In this document: positions 26,090-34,784 of the stretch, one piece after another | Numbering within the stretch: the first letter of the stretch is position 1 | How the letters are laid out: each line of letters starts with the position of its first letter | Program-made: the position numbers and the translations under genes | Notes under the pieces: generated by a model | Told to the model about the DNA's origin: nothing | Database searches by the model: none | The model's input: the letters and a program-made list of their open reading frames with translations, nothing else | Source of the DNA: JAFGAV01 sp041479055 | Lineage (GTDB): Bacteria > Acidobacteriota > Aminicenantia > Aminicenantales > JAFGAV01 | Assembly (NCBI GenBank): GCA_963702835.1 | Contig: OY969762.1 | Span: forward strand, 558,001 to 622,000 | Length of the DNA stretch: 64,000 nt | Direction of reading: 5' to 3'

Positions 26090-26454
26090 TTCTTTTTCCC
26101 CCGGGCGATGTCATAGGCATCGAGAGCGACCAAGTAGTTGAGCAGTCCGGCGCCGGCCAGGTAGGCCGTCCCGAACTCGTAGGTCACGTTCTTCAGCTCG
26201 CCGATGCCGATGGGCAGGAAACGCGAGAGGAGGTAAACCAAGCCGTTGCCGATATCGGCGAAAAAGGCCAGGATGGTGAGAGGGTTTTCAAGCTGGAAGG
26301 GAAAAATCCGCCCGCTCATGACCAGGCCCAGGGCGGTCATGCCCGTCAGGCATAACAGGAAAATGAGCCCGCGTCCGATTTTTTTCTGGAGGAGGTGCCC
26401 CAGTCCGGGAACAGCCCAGCCGATGAAGAAATAAAGGAGACCTTTTCCGTTCAT
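26086..26454 (-). CDS. DUF6677-like small membrane protein
   Basis: 122 residues. MNGKGLLYFFIGWAVPGLGH matches the start of a membrane family with the motif GW-VPG-GH-LL-K--GRGL seen in Acidobacteria-type genomes (I associate it with DUF6677). Further helices at LIFLLCLTGMTALGLVMSG and a C-terminal hydrophobic segment TAYLAGAGLLNYLVALDAYD. Function unknown. Heads an operon with the 59-residue protein and possibly ftsEX. Confidence 0.7.
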   Translation of the reverse strand: MNGKGLLYFFIGWAVPGLGHLLQKKIGRGLIFLLCLTGMTALGLVMSGRIFPFQLENPLTILAFFADIGNGLVYLLSRFLPIGIGELKNVTYEFGTAYLAGAGLLNYLVALDAYDIARGKKK

Positions 26455-26532
26455 GGGACAGCCAGTTTAAAATAATCCGCGGTCTAAATCAAGAAAAATT
26501 TAAGGTGAGTTCGCATCTCCCTTTCTTTTATA

Positions 26533-26777
26533 CGACATTCAAGAAGAGGAGGGGTCCTGTCACGGCTCCTCCCCGTCCGTGCTCGCCAAGCTGCGCGCGT
26601 TCGTCCGGCTCAGCCGGACTGGGGGTTCCAAGGGGGTATGCCCCCTTGGTCGCAGGACGAAGTCCGAGAAGGGGAGGCAGCGAGCAAAGCGAGCGTTGGA
26701 AGGGGGAAGGCGAAGCGCTTCCCCCTCCAAGGAGGTGGGGATGCCCCTCCGCCGTGCCACCCCTCCCCATGTACCAC
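26533..26777 (+). repeat. Dispersed intergenic repeat, longest copy (245 bp)
   Basis: Left end CGACATTCAAGAAGAGGAGG, right end CCCCTCCCCATGTACCAC; matching ends occur inverted at 5191-5383 and the left end alone at 6191-6235. The ends are imperfect inverted repeats of each other around a GGAGGGGT/CACGGC core. The interior has several GC-rich hairpins, for example around GGGGGTATGCCCCC. It fills most of the 358-bp gap before mutM. Open frames across it are artefacts of composition. Confidence 0.75.
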
Positions 26778-26812
26778 TGCTTAGAGATGCGATATTGAGC
26801 TAATATACCCCC

Positions 26813-27631
26813 GTGCCCGAACTCCCGGAAGTCGAAACCATACGACGCGGCTTGGCCCGGCGCATCACCGGCCGGCGGATTTCCGGCTACCGCCTGCTGG
26901 GGGCTCATCTGCTGCAGGGCTGCCGGCCGGACGGGCTGCGGCGGCTGCGGGGGCGCCGGGTGCTGGAGCTCGGCCGCCGGGGCAAATATCTGATCATCAC
27001 CCTGGAAGATGGAATGAGCCTGGTCTTTCATCTCAAGATGACCGGGCAGTTCCTGTTGGACAAATCCGGCCGGCCGCGCGACCGGCACACCCATCTTATC
27101 CTCCGCTTCGGCCGATGGAGCCAAGATCTCCGCTTCAGGGATGTGAGGAAGTTCGGCCGGCTGTGCCTGATTCGAAGAGAAGGGGGCGGGCCGGACGATC
27201 CATTCCGCGATCTTGGCCCCGAGCCTCTGGAAGTCAGCTTGGGCGAATTCGAACGGCTTGTCCGCCGCCGCCCAGGCCGCCTGAAGAGCCTGCTTCTCGA
27301 CCAAAATTTTTTGGCCGGAATCGGTAATATCTATGCCGATGAGATCTTGTTCGAGGCGGGGCTTCATCCCTTGACCTCAGCCTCCCGCTTGAGCCCGGCC
27401 AGGGTCCGGCGTTTATGGTTGGCGGTGCGCCGAGTCCTTGGCCGGGCCGTAGCCCGGGGCGGCTCATCCATCCGGGACTACATCGATGCCGAAGGCCGGG
27501 CCGGGCATTTTCAGCTCGAACACAAGGTCTACGGCCGCGAATCCCTCCCTTGCCGCCGCTGCGGCCGGCCCGTGCGCCGAATCGTCATCGGCGGCCGCAG
27601 CACCCACTTCTGCCCCCGCTGCCAAAAATAG
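26813..27631 (+). CDS. mutM: Formamidopyrimidine-DNA glycosylase
   Basis: 272 residues from GTG 26813; the start is fixed by the catalytic N-terminal PELPEVETIRRGL (Pro2, Glu3). Other hallmarks: HLKMTGQF (Lys near 58), RFRDVRKFGRL, GIGNIYADEILFEAGLHP (H2TH) and the zinc finger CRRCGRPVRR...FCPRC at the C-terminus. Excises oxidised purines such as 8-oxoG and nicks the strand. Precedes an oxygen-defence cluster, though with its own spacing. Confidence 0.96.
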   Translation: MPELPEVETIRRGLARRITGRRISGYRLLGAHLLQGCRPDGLRRLRGRRVLELGRRGKYLIITLEDGMSLVFHLKMTGQFLLDKSGRPRDRHTHLILRFGRWSQDLRFRDVRKFGRLCLIRREGGGPDDPFRDLGPEPLEVSLGEFERLVRRRPGRLKSLLLDQNFLAGIGNIYADEILFEAGLHPLTSASRLSPARVRRLWLAVRRVLGRAVARGGSSIRDYIDAEGRAGHFQLEHKVYGRESLPCRRCGRPVRRIVIGGRSTHFCPRCQK

Positions 27632-27671
27632 CCCCGCCCAGGCGCTATCATCATCAAGAGCCCGGAATCGG

Positions 27672-27700
27672 TTGTGCGTCAGTGGCGATGTGGATATAAT
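27672..27700 (+). promoter_or_regulatory. Promoter of the ferritin-like/rubredoxin operon
   Basis: Perfect TATAAT (27695-27700), a 17-bp spacer and a weak -35 TTGTGC (27672-27677). A weak -35 is compatible with activator control; no clear operator seen. Confidence 0.5.
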
Positions 27701-27734
27701 GTTTTGTCCTTAACCTTTTTCAAGGAGGATTTCC

Positions 27735-28202
27735 ATGGCTGGTCAAGGGGCCTATTTCAAGACTATCAAAGAGGCTATCGCCTTCGCCGTCCAGCGCGAG
27801 GAAGAGGCGGCCGGCAGCTACGGCCAGATGATGGCCCGGGCCGAGACCGAATCCTTGAAGCTTCTCCTGGCTGACCTAAAGAAAGAGGAAGAGAATCACA
27901 AGCGGATGCTCCTGGATCTGGGCCGGACCAATATCGCCTCGCTGCGGGTTTCCAAGGTAGCTGACCTCAAGGTCAGTGATTATCTGGTGGAGGAACCCCC
28001 CTACGAGTCCATGAGCTTCCAGGACCTGCTTGTTTACGCCGCCAAGAAAGAGCAGAAGTCCGTAGACCTGTACGCCGTGCTTATGAACCTGGTGCCTTCG
28101 CCCGAGCAGAAGAAGCTGTTCGAGTTTCTGGTCATGCAGGAAAAAACCCACAAGCTGAAACTCGAATCGGAATATGAGAAGCGAGTCCTGCAGGAAAATT
28201 AG
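27735..28202 (+). CDS. Ferritin-like (rubrerythrin-type) diiron protein
   Basis: 155 residues, CAAGGAGG before the ATG. Two ExxH-type half-sites of a four-helix bundle: FAVQREEEAAGSYGQMMARA with LKKEEENHKRML, and YAAKKEQKSVDLYAVLMNL with FLVMQEKTHKLKLESEYEKR. No rubredoxin domain is attached; the next gene supplies one. Likely a peroxide- or oxygen-reducing diiron protein in the cytoplasm, fed by the rubredoxin and flavoprotein encoded directly downstream. Confidence 0.9.
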   Translation: MAGQGAYFKTIKEAIAFAVQREEEAAGSYGQMMARAETESLKLLLADLKKEEENHKRMLLDLGRTNIASLRVSKVADLKVSDYLVEEPPYESMSFQDLLVYAAKKEQKSVDLYAVLMNLVPSPEQKKLFEFLVMQEKTHKLKLESEYEKRVLQEN

Positions 28203-28223
28203 CGCCACCCGAGGAGGGCCACT

Positions 28224-28385
28224 ATGGAAAAATGGGAATGCCAAGCCTGCGGCTACATCTATGACCCCCAGGCCGGCGACCCGGAGCACGGCATCAAACC
28301 CGGCACGAAGTTCGAAGACCTGCCCGATAACTGGACCTGCCCCCAGTGCGGAGTGAGCAAGGACTTTTTCCAGAAATTGTCTTAG
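28224..28385 (+). CDS. Rubredoxin
   Basis: 53 residues, GAGGAGGGCC upstream. Classic CQACGYIYDP (CxxCG) and CPQCGVSK, with GDPEHGIKPGTKFEDLPDNW between, so a single Fe(Cys)4 centre. One-electron carrier between the NAD(P)H flavoprotein at 28406 and the diiron protein at 27735. Confidence 0.97.
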   Translation: MEKWECQACGYIYDPQAGDPEHGIKPGTKFEDLPDNWTCPQCGVSKDFFQKLS

Positions 28386-28405
28386 CCTCCTCCTTGAAGT
28401 CAAAA

Positions 28406-29608
28406 ATGCGGATCGGGGTCATCGGTAACGGCCTGGCCGGGGTCATGGCGGCCAAGGCCCTGCGGGAGGGGGGATTCCCGGGCGAAATCGTGATCTTCGC
28501 CCAGGAGAAGCACCATTATTATCCCCGGCCGAACTTGATCGAGTTCCTCGCCGGCAATCTGCCCGAGGCGCGACTGGCCGCTTTTCCCCCGGAGTGGTAC
28601 AACTCGCAGGCCATCCAGGTTCGCTTAGCCACGCCGGTCCGGCGTCTCCTCGCCGAACCTCTCGGCCTGGAGCTTGACGCCGGCCGGAAAGAGCTGTTCG
28701 ACATTCTCCTCCTGGCCGACGGAGCTGTATCTTTTATGCCCCCCCTCATAGGAGCCGATAAGCCGGGCGTGTTCGCTCTTAGGACTTGGGATGATGCCCT
28801 GGCCATACTCGACTACCTTCCTGACCACCGCCGGGCGGCTGTCCTGGGCGGAGGGCTGCTGGGGCTGGAGACCGCCCGCGGCCTGAGAGCCAGGGGGGCC
28901 GAAGTCCTGGTCATTGAATTCTTCGACCGGCTCCTGCCCCGTCAGCTTGACGGACAGGGTGCTTCGCTGCTTAGGGCCCAAATCGAAAAAATGGGCATAA
29001 AGGTCCGGCTGGGCACGGTGGCCGAGGAAATCCTCGGCTCGGGCCGGGTCGAAGGCCTGCGCTTTAAGGACGGCGGAGTGGCGGCGGCGGACCTGGTGGT
29101 GGTGGCCGCCGGCGTCAAGCCCTCTTTGAGTCTGGCCAAGGAGGCCGGCCTGACCACGGAGCGCGGAGTGGTGGTGGACGATTTTCTGCGGACCTCCCAC
29201 CCCGGAGTTTTCGCCGCCGGCGACAACGTCCAGCATCAGGGCCGTGTTTACGGTATCCTGCCCGCCGCCTTTGAACAGTCTCGGGCTGCGGCTCACAACA
29301 TTCTCGGCCAGAGCCGAGCCTATCGGGGGACGGTCCCCTCCAACACGCTCAAGGTCATGGGGCTTTATGTCACTTCCGCCGGGCTGGCCATCCCGGAGGG
29401 CGAGGGTTTCGAGGAGCTGAGGAAGGAGGACCCCGGCCGCGGCCTCTATAAGAAAATTGTCCTTCAGAACGGCAGGCTGGTCGGGGCGATCTGGATGGGG
29501 ACCAAGGAGGGCGTCAGCCAGGTGACCCGCGCCATGCTCCAAAAAACCGACGTCTCGGCCTGGAGGACCGCTCTCCTCGAAGACGGCTTCGATTTTTCCA
29601 AAATATGA
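28406..29608 (+). CDS. FAD/NAD(P)-dependent oxidoreductase (rubredoxin reductase-like)
   Basis: 400 residues from ATG 28406 (MRIGVIGNGLAGVMAAKALR, the FAD GxGxxG). Second dinucleotide motif AVLGGGLLGLETARGLRARG near 150-169 for NAD(P)H, and GVFAAGDNVQH near 275 (FAD ribityl Asp). Pyr_redox_2 family with a C-terminal segment like NADH:rubredoxin reductases; cysteines of disulfide reductases are absent. It should reduce the rubredoxin made from the previous gene. Its TGA overlaps the next ATG. Confidence 0.9.
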   Translation: MRIGVIGNGLAGVMAAKALREGGFPGEIVIFAQEKHHYYPRPNLIEFLAGNLPEARLAAFPPEWYNSQAIQVRLATPVRRLLAEPLGLELDAGRKELFDILLLADGAVSFMPPLIGADKPGVFALRTWDDALAILDYLPDHRRAAVLGGGLLGLETARGLRARGAEVLVIEFFDRLLPRQLDGQGASLLRAQIEKMGIKVRLGTVAEEILGSGRVEGLRFKDGGVAAADLVVVAAGVKPSLSLAKEAGLTTERGVVVDDFLRTSHPGVFAAGDNVQHQGRVYGILPAAFEQSRAAAHNILGQSRAYRGTVPSNTLKVMGLYVTSAGLAIPEGEGFEELRKEDPGRGLYKKIVLQNGRLVGAIWMGTKEGVSQVTRAMLQKTDVSAWRTALLEDGFDFSKI

Positions 29609-30606
29609 AAATGTCCATGAAACATGCCTCCTTGATATTTTGTCTCATTGTTCTGACTCCCTATCTTTTCGGCCAGCCCCAGACGACGGCGGAAGATAAA
29701 ACGCACGGCTATTTCTCCTTCACTTATGTGAAGGGCCAGAAGGGGGGAACTTTTTCCAATGGAAGCTTCGGCGGCATCGACGCCGCCATCCTGCTCATCG
29801 GCCACTTCACTCCCCAGCTCGATTTGAGGCTGGAGGTCCGCAGCCGGGGCGAAGCCCGCTTCGAGATGGAAGAGGCCCTCCTGGGCTTGGACCTGTCCAA
29901 ATCGGCCAATATCCAGGTGGGGATGTATCTCGTTCCCTTCGGCCGCTACAACCGGCAGAACCGTCCCCATGAGAACATGCTCGTACGCGTCCCACTGGTC
30001 GTCGAGGCCGCCTATCCTTTAAGCTGGAGGGACATCGGGCTCCTGGTCACCGGACAGACCTCCTTCCTGAACTACGCGGCGGCCCTGGGCAACGGCCTGG
30101 GAGAAGGCCCGAACCAGGAGCCGGCTCAGCAGTTCAGCGACAACAACGCCTCGAAAGGCTTGGCCGGACGCCTGGGCATTTTGTGGGGCAAGGATGTCGA
30201 AACAGCTTTCTCTTATGCCAGCCAAATTTTCAGCAGCCCAGGCGATCGCCGGGTGGAGCTTTGGGCGGCCGATGCCTCCTGGATCACGGAAAATTATCAC
30301 CTGTCGGGCGAGTTCATCCGGACGACATATGATCCGGCCGGCGGGGGTGCCGGGTTGAGGACCGAAGGCTGGTATGTGCAGTTGGCCTTTGATTATAAAA
30401 CCTTATGGCCGATCGTCAGCTACCAGACGGTCAAAACCGCTCCCACCGCCTCCGAGGTACCCGCCCGAAAGAACCGTTGGGCGCTGGGGGTTTCCTGGAT
30501 TCTTCAGCAGGGCATCCTGTTTAAGGTAGAGTATGATTGGAACCGCGAGCCCGGCCATGAGGTCAAAGACGACCTTCTCTCCGTTCAGGCCGCGATTAGC
30601 TTTTAA
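29605..30606 (+). CDS. Porin-like outer-membrane barrel protein
   Basis: 333 residues. Signal peptide (MKMSMKHASLIFCLIVLTPY, LFG-Q) then alternating amphipathic beta strands rich in aromatic residues (LDLRLEVRSRGEARFEMEEA; NIQVGMYLVPFGRYNRQNRP), ending in a hydrophobic final strand with C-terminal Phe (VQAAISF), the Bam-recognition signature of outer-membrane barrels. FGRYNRQNRP resembles phosphate/polyphosphate-selective porins. Overlaps the reductase gene by 4 bp. Substrate unknown. Confidence 0.77.
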   Translation: MKMSMKHASLIFCLIVLTPYLFGQPQTTAEDKTHGYFSFTYVKGQKGGTFSNGSFGGIDAAILLIGHFTPQLDLRLEVRSRGEARFEMEEALLGLDLSKSANIQVGMYLVPFGRYNRQNRPHENMLVRVPLVVEAAYPLSWRDIGLLVTGQTSFLNYAAALGNGLGEGPNQEPAQQFSDNNASKGLAGRLGILWGKDVETAFSYASQIFSSPGDRRVELWAADASWITENYHLSGEFIRTTYDPAGGGAGLRTEGWYVQLAFDYKTLWPIVSYQTVKTAPTASEVPARKNRWALGVSWILQQGILFKVEYDWNREPGHEVKDDLLSVQAAISF

Positions 30607-30610
30607 TCTC

Positions 30611-32086
30611 ATGAACGCCCGCATCATCATGGCGGCCGCCGCGGTTTTACTGTTGCTCCCTAGCTGTCCGGCCTGGGCCGCCGATTATTATGTTTCTCCT
30701 TCCGGGAGTGATTCCCAGAGCGGCTCATCCTCAAGCCCCTGGCGGACCATCCAGCATGCGGCCGACTCGGTGAGTGCGGGGGATATGGTCACCGTCCTGG
30801 CCGGCACCTACTCTGAGTCGGTGGTGTTCCATATTTCCGGCTCGTCCGAATCCCCCATCCAGTTCGCCGCGGCGGGGGGAAAGGAAGTCGTGGTCAGGGG
30901 CACTTTTGAGCTGGCCCGGGATGCTTCTCATATTTCTGTCACCGGCTTTATCCTCAGGGATTTCGACGGCTGGGGGATTTTTCTAAGAGGCGGCAATGCC
31001 GATATCGTTCTGAGCAGCCTTCAAATCAGCGGCGGCGACTGCGGCCTCCGCCTGACCTATGGCTATTCCGGCGAAGATCCCCTGGAAGGCCCGGTGTCCA
31101 ATGTGACCCTGAAAGACAGCCTGGTCAAGGACGCCCTCTACACGGGCGTCGACGGAACGCCCGGACCCTGCCGGGGCCTAAATTTCATCAACCTGGAGGT
31201 CATGGGCTGTGGGCTGACCCTGGGCTCCGACTATGGCGCGGACGGCATCGCCGTGGAGAGGGGAGAGGATATTCTGGTTGAAGGATGCGCCGTTCATGAC
31301 AACGCCGGGGACGGAATCGATTTGAACTCGCGGGACCGGGCCGGTTTTGTGCGCGGCATTGTGGTCAGGCGCAACAGGGTGTTCCGCAATCGGTTGAACG
31401 GGATCAAGCTGTGGAGCGGGGGAACCATCGAGAACAATCTGGTCTGGGGGCAGGGCAACACGGCCGTCGATATCGGGGCCCACCCTGGAATTTATCGTCT
31501 GGCCAATAACACCGTAGCTTACAACATGTGGGACCCCTCCTTCAGCGTCAGAAGCTATTCGCTGGCGGCAGCCTATCCCGACGATTCGTCCGGGGGTTCG
31601 GCCTCCGTGGACCTCACCCTCATCAACAACATCTTCGCTTTCAACACCGGCCCCCAAGTGGGGTCGCCGACGGGCATCTATCTCGGGCCGGGAGTCCGGC
31701 TGAGGAAGGAAGGCTGGAACATTTTCTGGAGCCGGGAGGACGGCGAGATCCAGGCTGAATTTGTGAACGGGGATTCCTGGTTCTCGCGGTCGAGAATCTC
31801 GGGCGGGGAATGGAGGCTGGCCTCGGGCCGGGGCGAGGGCGACCTCTGCTCCGACCCTATGTTTTATTCCAGTTGGCCCGACTGCGACCTCAGGCTCCAG
31901 AGTTCCAGCCCGGGGATCGACGGGGGGACTACGGAGGAAGCGCCCGCGGTGGATATCGACTGCATGGCCCGCCCGGCCGGAGGCGGCCCGGATATGGGCG
32001 CCCATGAAATGAACTCTGAGCGCGACCCGCAGTGCGCTCCCGGCACCGCGATAACGAAGACAAAAAGAATTTCCCGCCCCAGATAA
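30611..32086 (+). CDS. Secreted right-handed beta-helix protein
   Basis: 491 residues from ATG 30611; the signal peptide MNARIIMAAAAVLLLLPSCP-AWA selects this start. DUF1565-like opening (DYYVSPSGSDSQSGSSSSPW RTIQHAADSV) then PbH1 repeats: VSNVTLKDSLVKDALYTGV, VEGCAVHDNAGDGIDLNSRD, VVRRNRVFRNRLNGIKLWSG, IENNLVWGQGNTAV, LTLINNIFAFNTGPQV. The end LRLQSSSPGIDGG and DIDCMARPAGGGPDMGAHE is the typical terminal motif of such proteins. Possible polysaccharide lyase/adhesin fold; no catalytic set identified. Confidence 0.88.
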   Translation: MNARIIMAAAAVLLLLPSCPAWAADYYVSPSGSDSQSGSSSSPWRTIQHAADSVSAGDMVTVLAGTYSESVVFHISGSSESPIQFAAAGGKEVVVRGTFELARDASHISVTGFILRDFDGWGIFLRGGNADIVLSSLQISGGDCGLRLTYGYSGEDPLEGPVSNVTLKDSLVKDALYTGVDGTPGPCRGLNFINLEVMGCGLTLGSDYGADGIAVERGEDILVEGCAVHDNAGDGIDLNSRDRAGFVRGIVVRRNRVFRNRLNGIKLWSGGTIENNLVWGQGNTAVDIGAHPGIYRLANNTVAYNMWDPSFSVRSYSLAAAYPDDSSGGSASVDLTLINNIFAFNTGPQVGSPTGIYLGPGVRLRKEGWNIFWSREDGEIQAEFVNGDSWFSRSRISGGEWRLASGRGEGDLCSDPMFYSSWPDCDLRLQSSSPGIDGGTTEEAPAVDIDCMARPAGGGPDMGAHEMNSERDPQCAPGTAITKTKRISRPR

Positions 32087-32230
32087 CAAGCTTCATTCGC
32101 TTCCCTAATGAATAGTGCGGTAATTACTCTTCTTCCTTGCGGCCGCCGGCCACTTTTGCTAGAATGCTCCTGTTCGTGCCTGGCCTTGGCCGCCGTCCGG
32201 CGGAACGGATTCCTGATTGCAAGGTGAGAC

Positions 32231-33568
32231 ATGGCCAACGTCGTCGTGCTCGGGACCCAGTGGGGTGACGAGGGCAAGGGAAAGGTGGTCGACCTTCTCA
32301 CGCCCTCCTTCGACATCATCGCCCGCTATCAAGGAGGTCATAACGCCGGCCATACGGTCAACATCCGGGGCCGGAAGATCGTCCTTCACCTCATTCCCTC
32401 CGGAATACTGCACCGGGGGAAGTTGTGCGTCATCGGCAACGGCGTCGTCCTGTCGCCCAAAGCTTTCCTGGATGAGGTCGAGGCCCTCCTTGAATTCCAC
32501 ATCAAGCCGGCCAACCTGGTCATCAGCCAGAACGCCCACCTCATCATGCCCTACCATCCGCTCCTGGAAAAGTCGGTAGAAGAATGCCTGGGGGAGAAGA
32601 AGATCGGCACGACCTGCCGGGGCATCGGCCCGGCTTACGAGGATAAGGCCGGCCGGCGGGGCATTCGGGCCGCCGACCTGCTCGACCTCAACCTGCTCGA
32701 AGACAAGATCCGGGAGAACGTCCTGGAAAAGAACGTCGAGCTCGCCCGCTACGGCCTGCCGCCGCTCGAGGCGCGGGCCGTGTTCGAGGAATATGCCGGC
32801 TATGCCGCGCGCCTGACGCCCTACATCGCTGATGTGTCTCTGCTTCTCCATCGGAAGATGAATCAAGGCCAGTCTGTCTTGTTCGAGGGCGCCCAGGGCG
32901 CGATGCTCGACCTGGACCACGGCACCTATCCTTTCGTCACCTCCTCCAACCCCACCGCCGGAGGCGTCTGCACCGGGCTGGGCATCCCGCCCAGCCGGAT
33001 CGACGCCGTGCTGGGGATCACCAAAGCCTACACGACCCGGGTGGGCTGCGGGCCGTTCCCCACCGAGATCCGCGACGAACGCGGCGAGCTCATCCTCAAG
33101 CGGGGGGACGAGTTCGGCGCCACCACCGGCCGCCGCCGGCGTTGCGGCTGGTTCGACGCGGTGGCGGTCTCTTACGCCTGCCGCTTGAACGGAGTCACCC
33201 GTCTGGCCCTGACCAAGCCGGATGTGCTCGACGGGTTTGACCGGATTCCGGTCTGCATCGGATACACCTACAAGGGGACACCGCTCCGCAGCTTCCCCCT
33301 GGAGAGAGGGGTGCTGGAGAAGGTCGAGCCCCGCTACAGGAACTTCCCCGGCTGGAAGACTCCCCTGGCCGGCGCCACGGAGTCGGGCCGGCTCCCCCAG
33401 CCTTTCAAGGATTACCTGCGGGCTTTAGAGGACTTGGTGGAGGCCAAAGCCTGCCTGATTTCCACGGGCTTCGAACGAAAACAAACTATTCTGAGGCCCA
33501 AACTTTTGCGGGGGATAGCCGACGTGGCAAAGGTTCAGGCCGGGCTCCGAGGACGGTTGGCCGGCTGA
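32231..33568 (+). CDS. purA: Adenylosuccinate synthetase
   Basis: 445 residues. GTQWGDEGKGKVVD (P-loop with catalytic Asp) at the N-terminus, GGHNAGHTV (catalytic His), GTTCRGIGPAYEDK, FEGAQGAMLDLDHGTYPFVTSSNPTAG and TTGRRRRCGWFD (switch region). GTP-dependent step from IMP toward AMP. AAGGTGAG precedes the ATG. Overlaps the next start by one base, so alr is translationally coupled. Confidence 0.98.
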   Translation: MANVVVLGTQWGDEGKGKVVDLLTPSFDIIARYQGGHNAGHTVNIRGRKIVLHLIPSGILHRGKLCVIGNGVVLSPKAFLDEVEALLEFHIKPANLVISQNAHLIMPYHPLLEKSVEECLGEKKIGTTCRGIGPAYEDKAGRRGIRAADLLDLNLLEDKIRENVLEKNVELARYGLPPLEARAVFEEYAGYAARLTPYIADVSLLLHRKMNQGQSVLFEGAQGAMLDLDHGTYPFVTSSNPTAGGVCTGLGIPPSRIDAVLGITKAYTTRVGCGPFPTEIRDERGELILKRGDEFGATTGRRRRCGWFDAVAVSYACRLNGVTRLALTKPDVLDGFDRIPVCIGYTYKGTPLRSFPLERGVLEKVEPRYRNFPGWKTPLAGATESGRLPQPFKDYLRALEDLVEAKACLISTGFERKQTILRPKLLRGIADVAKVQAGLRGRLAG

Positions 33569-34713
33569 TGAACCGCAGTTCCCTGAGTTGGATTGAAATC
33601 GACCGGGCCGCCCTGGTCCACAACCTGCGCGAGTTCAGCCGCCTCATAGGGCCCCGCTGCCGCCTCTTGGCCGTGGTCAAGGCCAATGCTTACGGCCACG
33701 GGATGCTGGAGGTTTCGCGGATCCTAACCCGGGAAGGAGTGGACTGGCTGGGAGTCAATTCATTGGAGGAAGCAGCCGCCTTAAGGAAGGCCGGAATCAA
33801 GGCTCACCTCCTGGTTCTCGGTTATGTTCCACTGGCTGGTCTAGACGAGGCGGTCCGGCTGGGAATCAGGCTCACCGTTTACAATGAGGAAACGGTCGAG
33901 CGCTTGGCCGCCATCTGCCGCCGGCAAAAAAAGAAGGCTTTCCTTCATATCAAGGTCGAAACGGGAACTCACCGCCAGGGTCTGCGGCCCGATAAAGTGC
34001 CGCGCTTTGCGCGGAAAATCCTCGGCCGGCCGGGCCTGGTTTTGGAGGGGCTTTCCTCCCATTTCGCCAACATCGAGGATACGACCGACCCCAGCTACCC
34101 GCGCCGCCAGATCGAGCTTTTCCAGCTGGCCATGAGGTCGCTGGAGAAAAAGGGCGTCCGCGTTCCCCTCAAGCATATGTCCTGCACCGCCTCGACCATT
34201 CTCTTCCCCGAGACCTACCATGACATGGTCCGGGTGGGGATCGGGCTCTACGGCTACTGGCCCTCCAAAGAAACTTATCTCTCCTGCCGGCTGCAGATGC
34301 GCTGCGCGGTCCAGCTGAAGCCCGTCCTGAGCTGGAGGGCCCGGGTGGCCCAGGTCAAGCGGGTGCCGCGCGGCGAGTTCATCGGCTACGGCGGCACTTA
34401 TCGGACTACCCGGCCCACGGTCCTGGCCGTGCTGCCCGTGGGCTACTCCGACGGCTACGGCCGCGCTCTATCCAATGCCTCCTTCGTTCTTATCCGCGGC
34501 CGGCGGGCGCCGGTCCGCGGCCGGGTGGCCATGAACTTCCTGACGGCCGACGTCACCGACATCAAGGGCGTGCGGTTGGAAGAAAGGGCCACCCTCATCG
34601 GCCGGGACGGGTCGGAATCCTGCACCGCCGAACACTTGGCCTCGCTCAACGGTACGATCGCCTATGAAGTCCTGTCCCGGCTCAACCCCGGCTTGCCGCG
34701 GATCGTTGTCTGA
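33568..34713 (+). CDS. alr: Alanine racemase
   Basis: 381 residues. PLP lysine in LAVVKANAYGHGMLEVSR (near 35-52), phosphate-binding and second-base Tyr in EFIGYGGTYRT (near 272) and VRVGIGLYG. Fold type III barrel plus C-terminal beta domain. Converts L- to D-alanine for peptidoglycan. Starts on the last base of purA. Confidence 0.96.
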   Translation: MNRSSLSWIEIDRAALVHNLREFSRLIGPRCRLLAVVKANAYGHGMLEVSRILTREGVDWLGVNSLEEAAALRKAGIKAHLLVLGYVPLAGLDEAVRLGIRLTVYNEETVERLAAICRRQKKKAFLHIKVETGTHRQGLRPDKVPRFARKILGRPGLVLEGLSSHFANIEDTTDPSYPRRQIELFQLAMRSLEKKGVRVPLKHMSCTASTILFPETYHDMVRVGIGLYGYWPSKETYLSCRLQMRCAVQLKPVLSWRARVAQVKRVPRGEFIGYGGTYRTTRPTVLAVLPVGYSDGYGRALSNASFVLIRGRRAPVRGRVAMNFLTADVTDIKGVRLEERATLIGRDGSESCTAEHLASLNGTIAYEVLSRLNPGLPRIVV

Positions 34714-34784
34714 AGGCGGCCGGCCCTATTCCTATTTAATTTATAGGATTTTGTATGCTAGAATATTCCCGACAAGGAGGACCC

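Noticed and set aside
26505..26803. Overlapping ORFs in the gap before mutM
   Set aside because: They lie on the dispersed repeat and translate to low-complexity Pro/Arg/Ser sequence.
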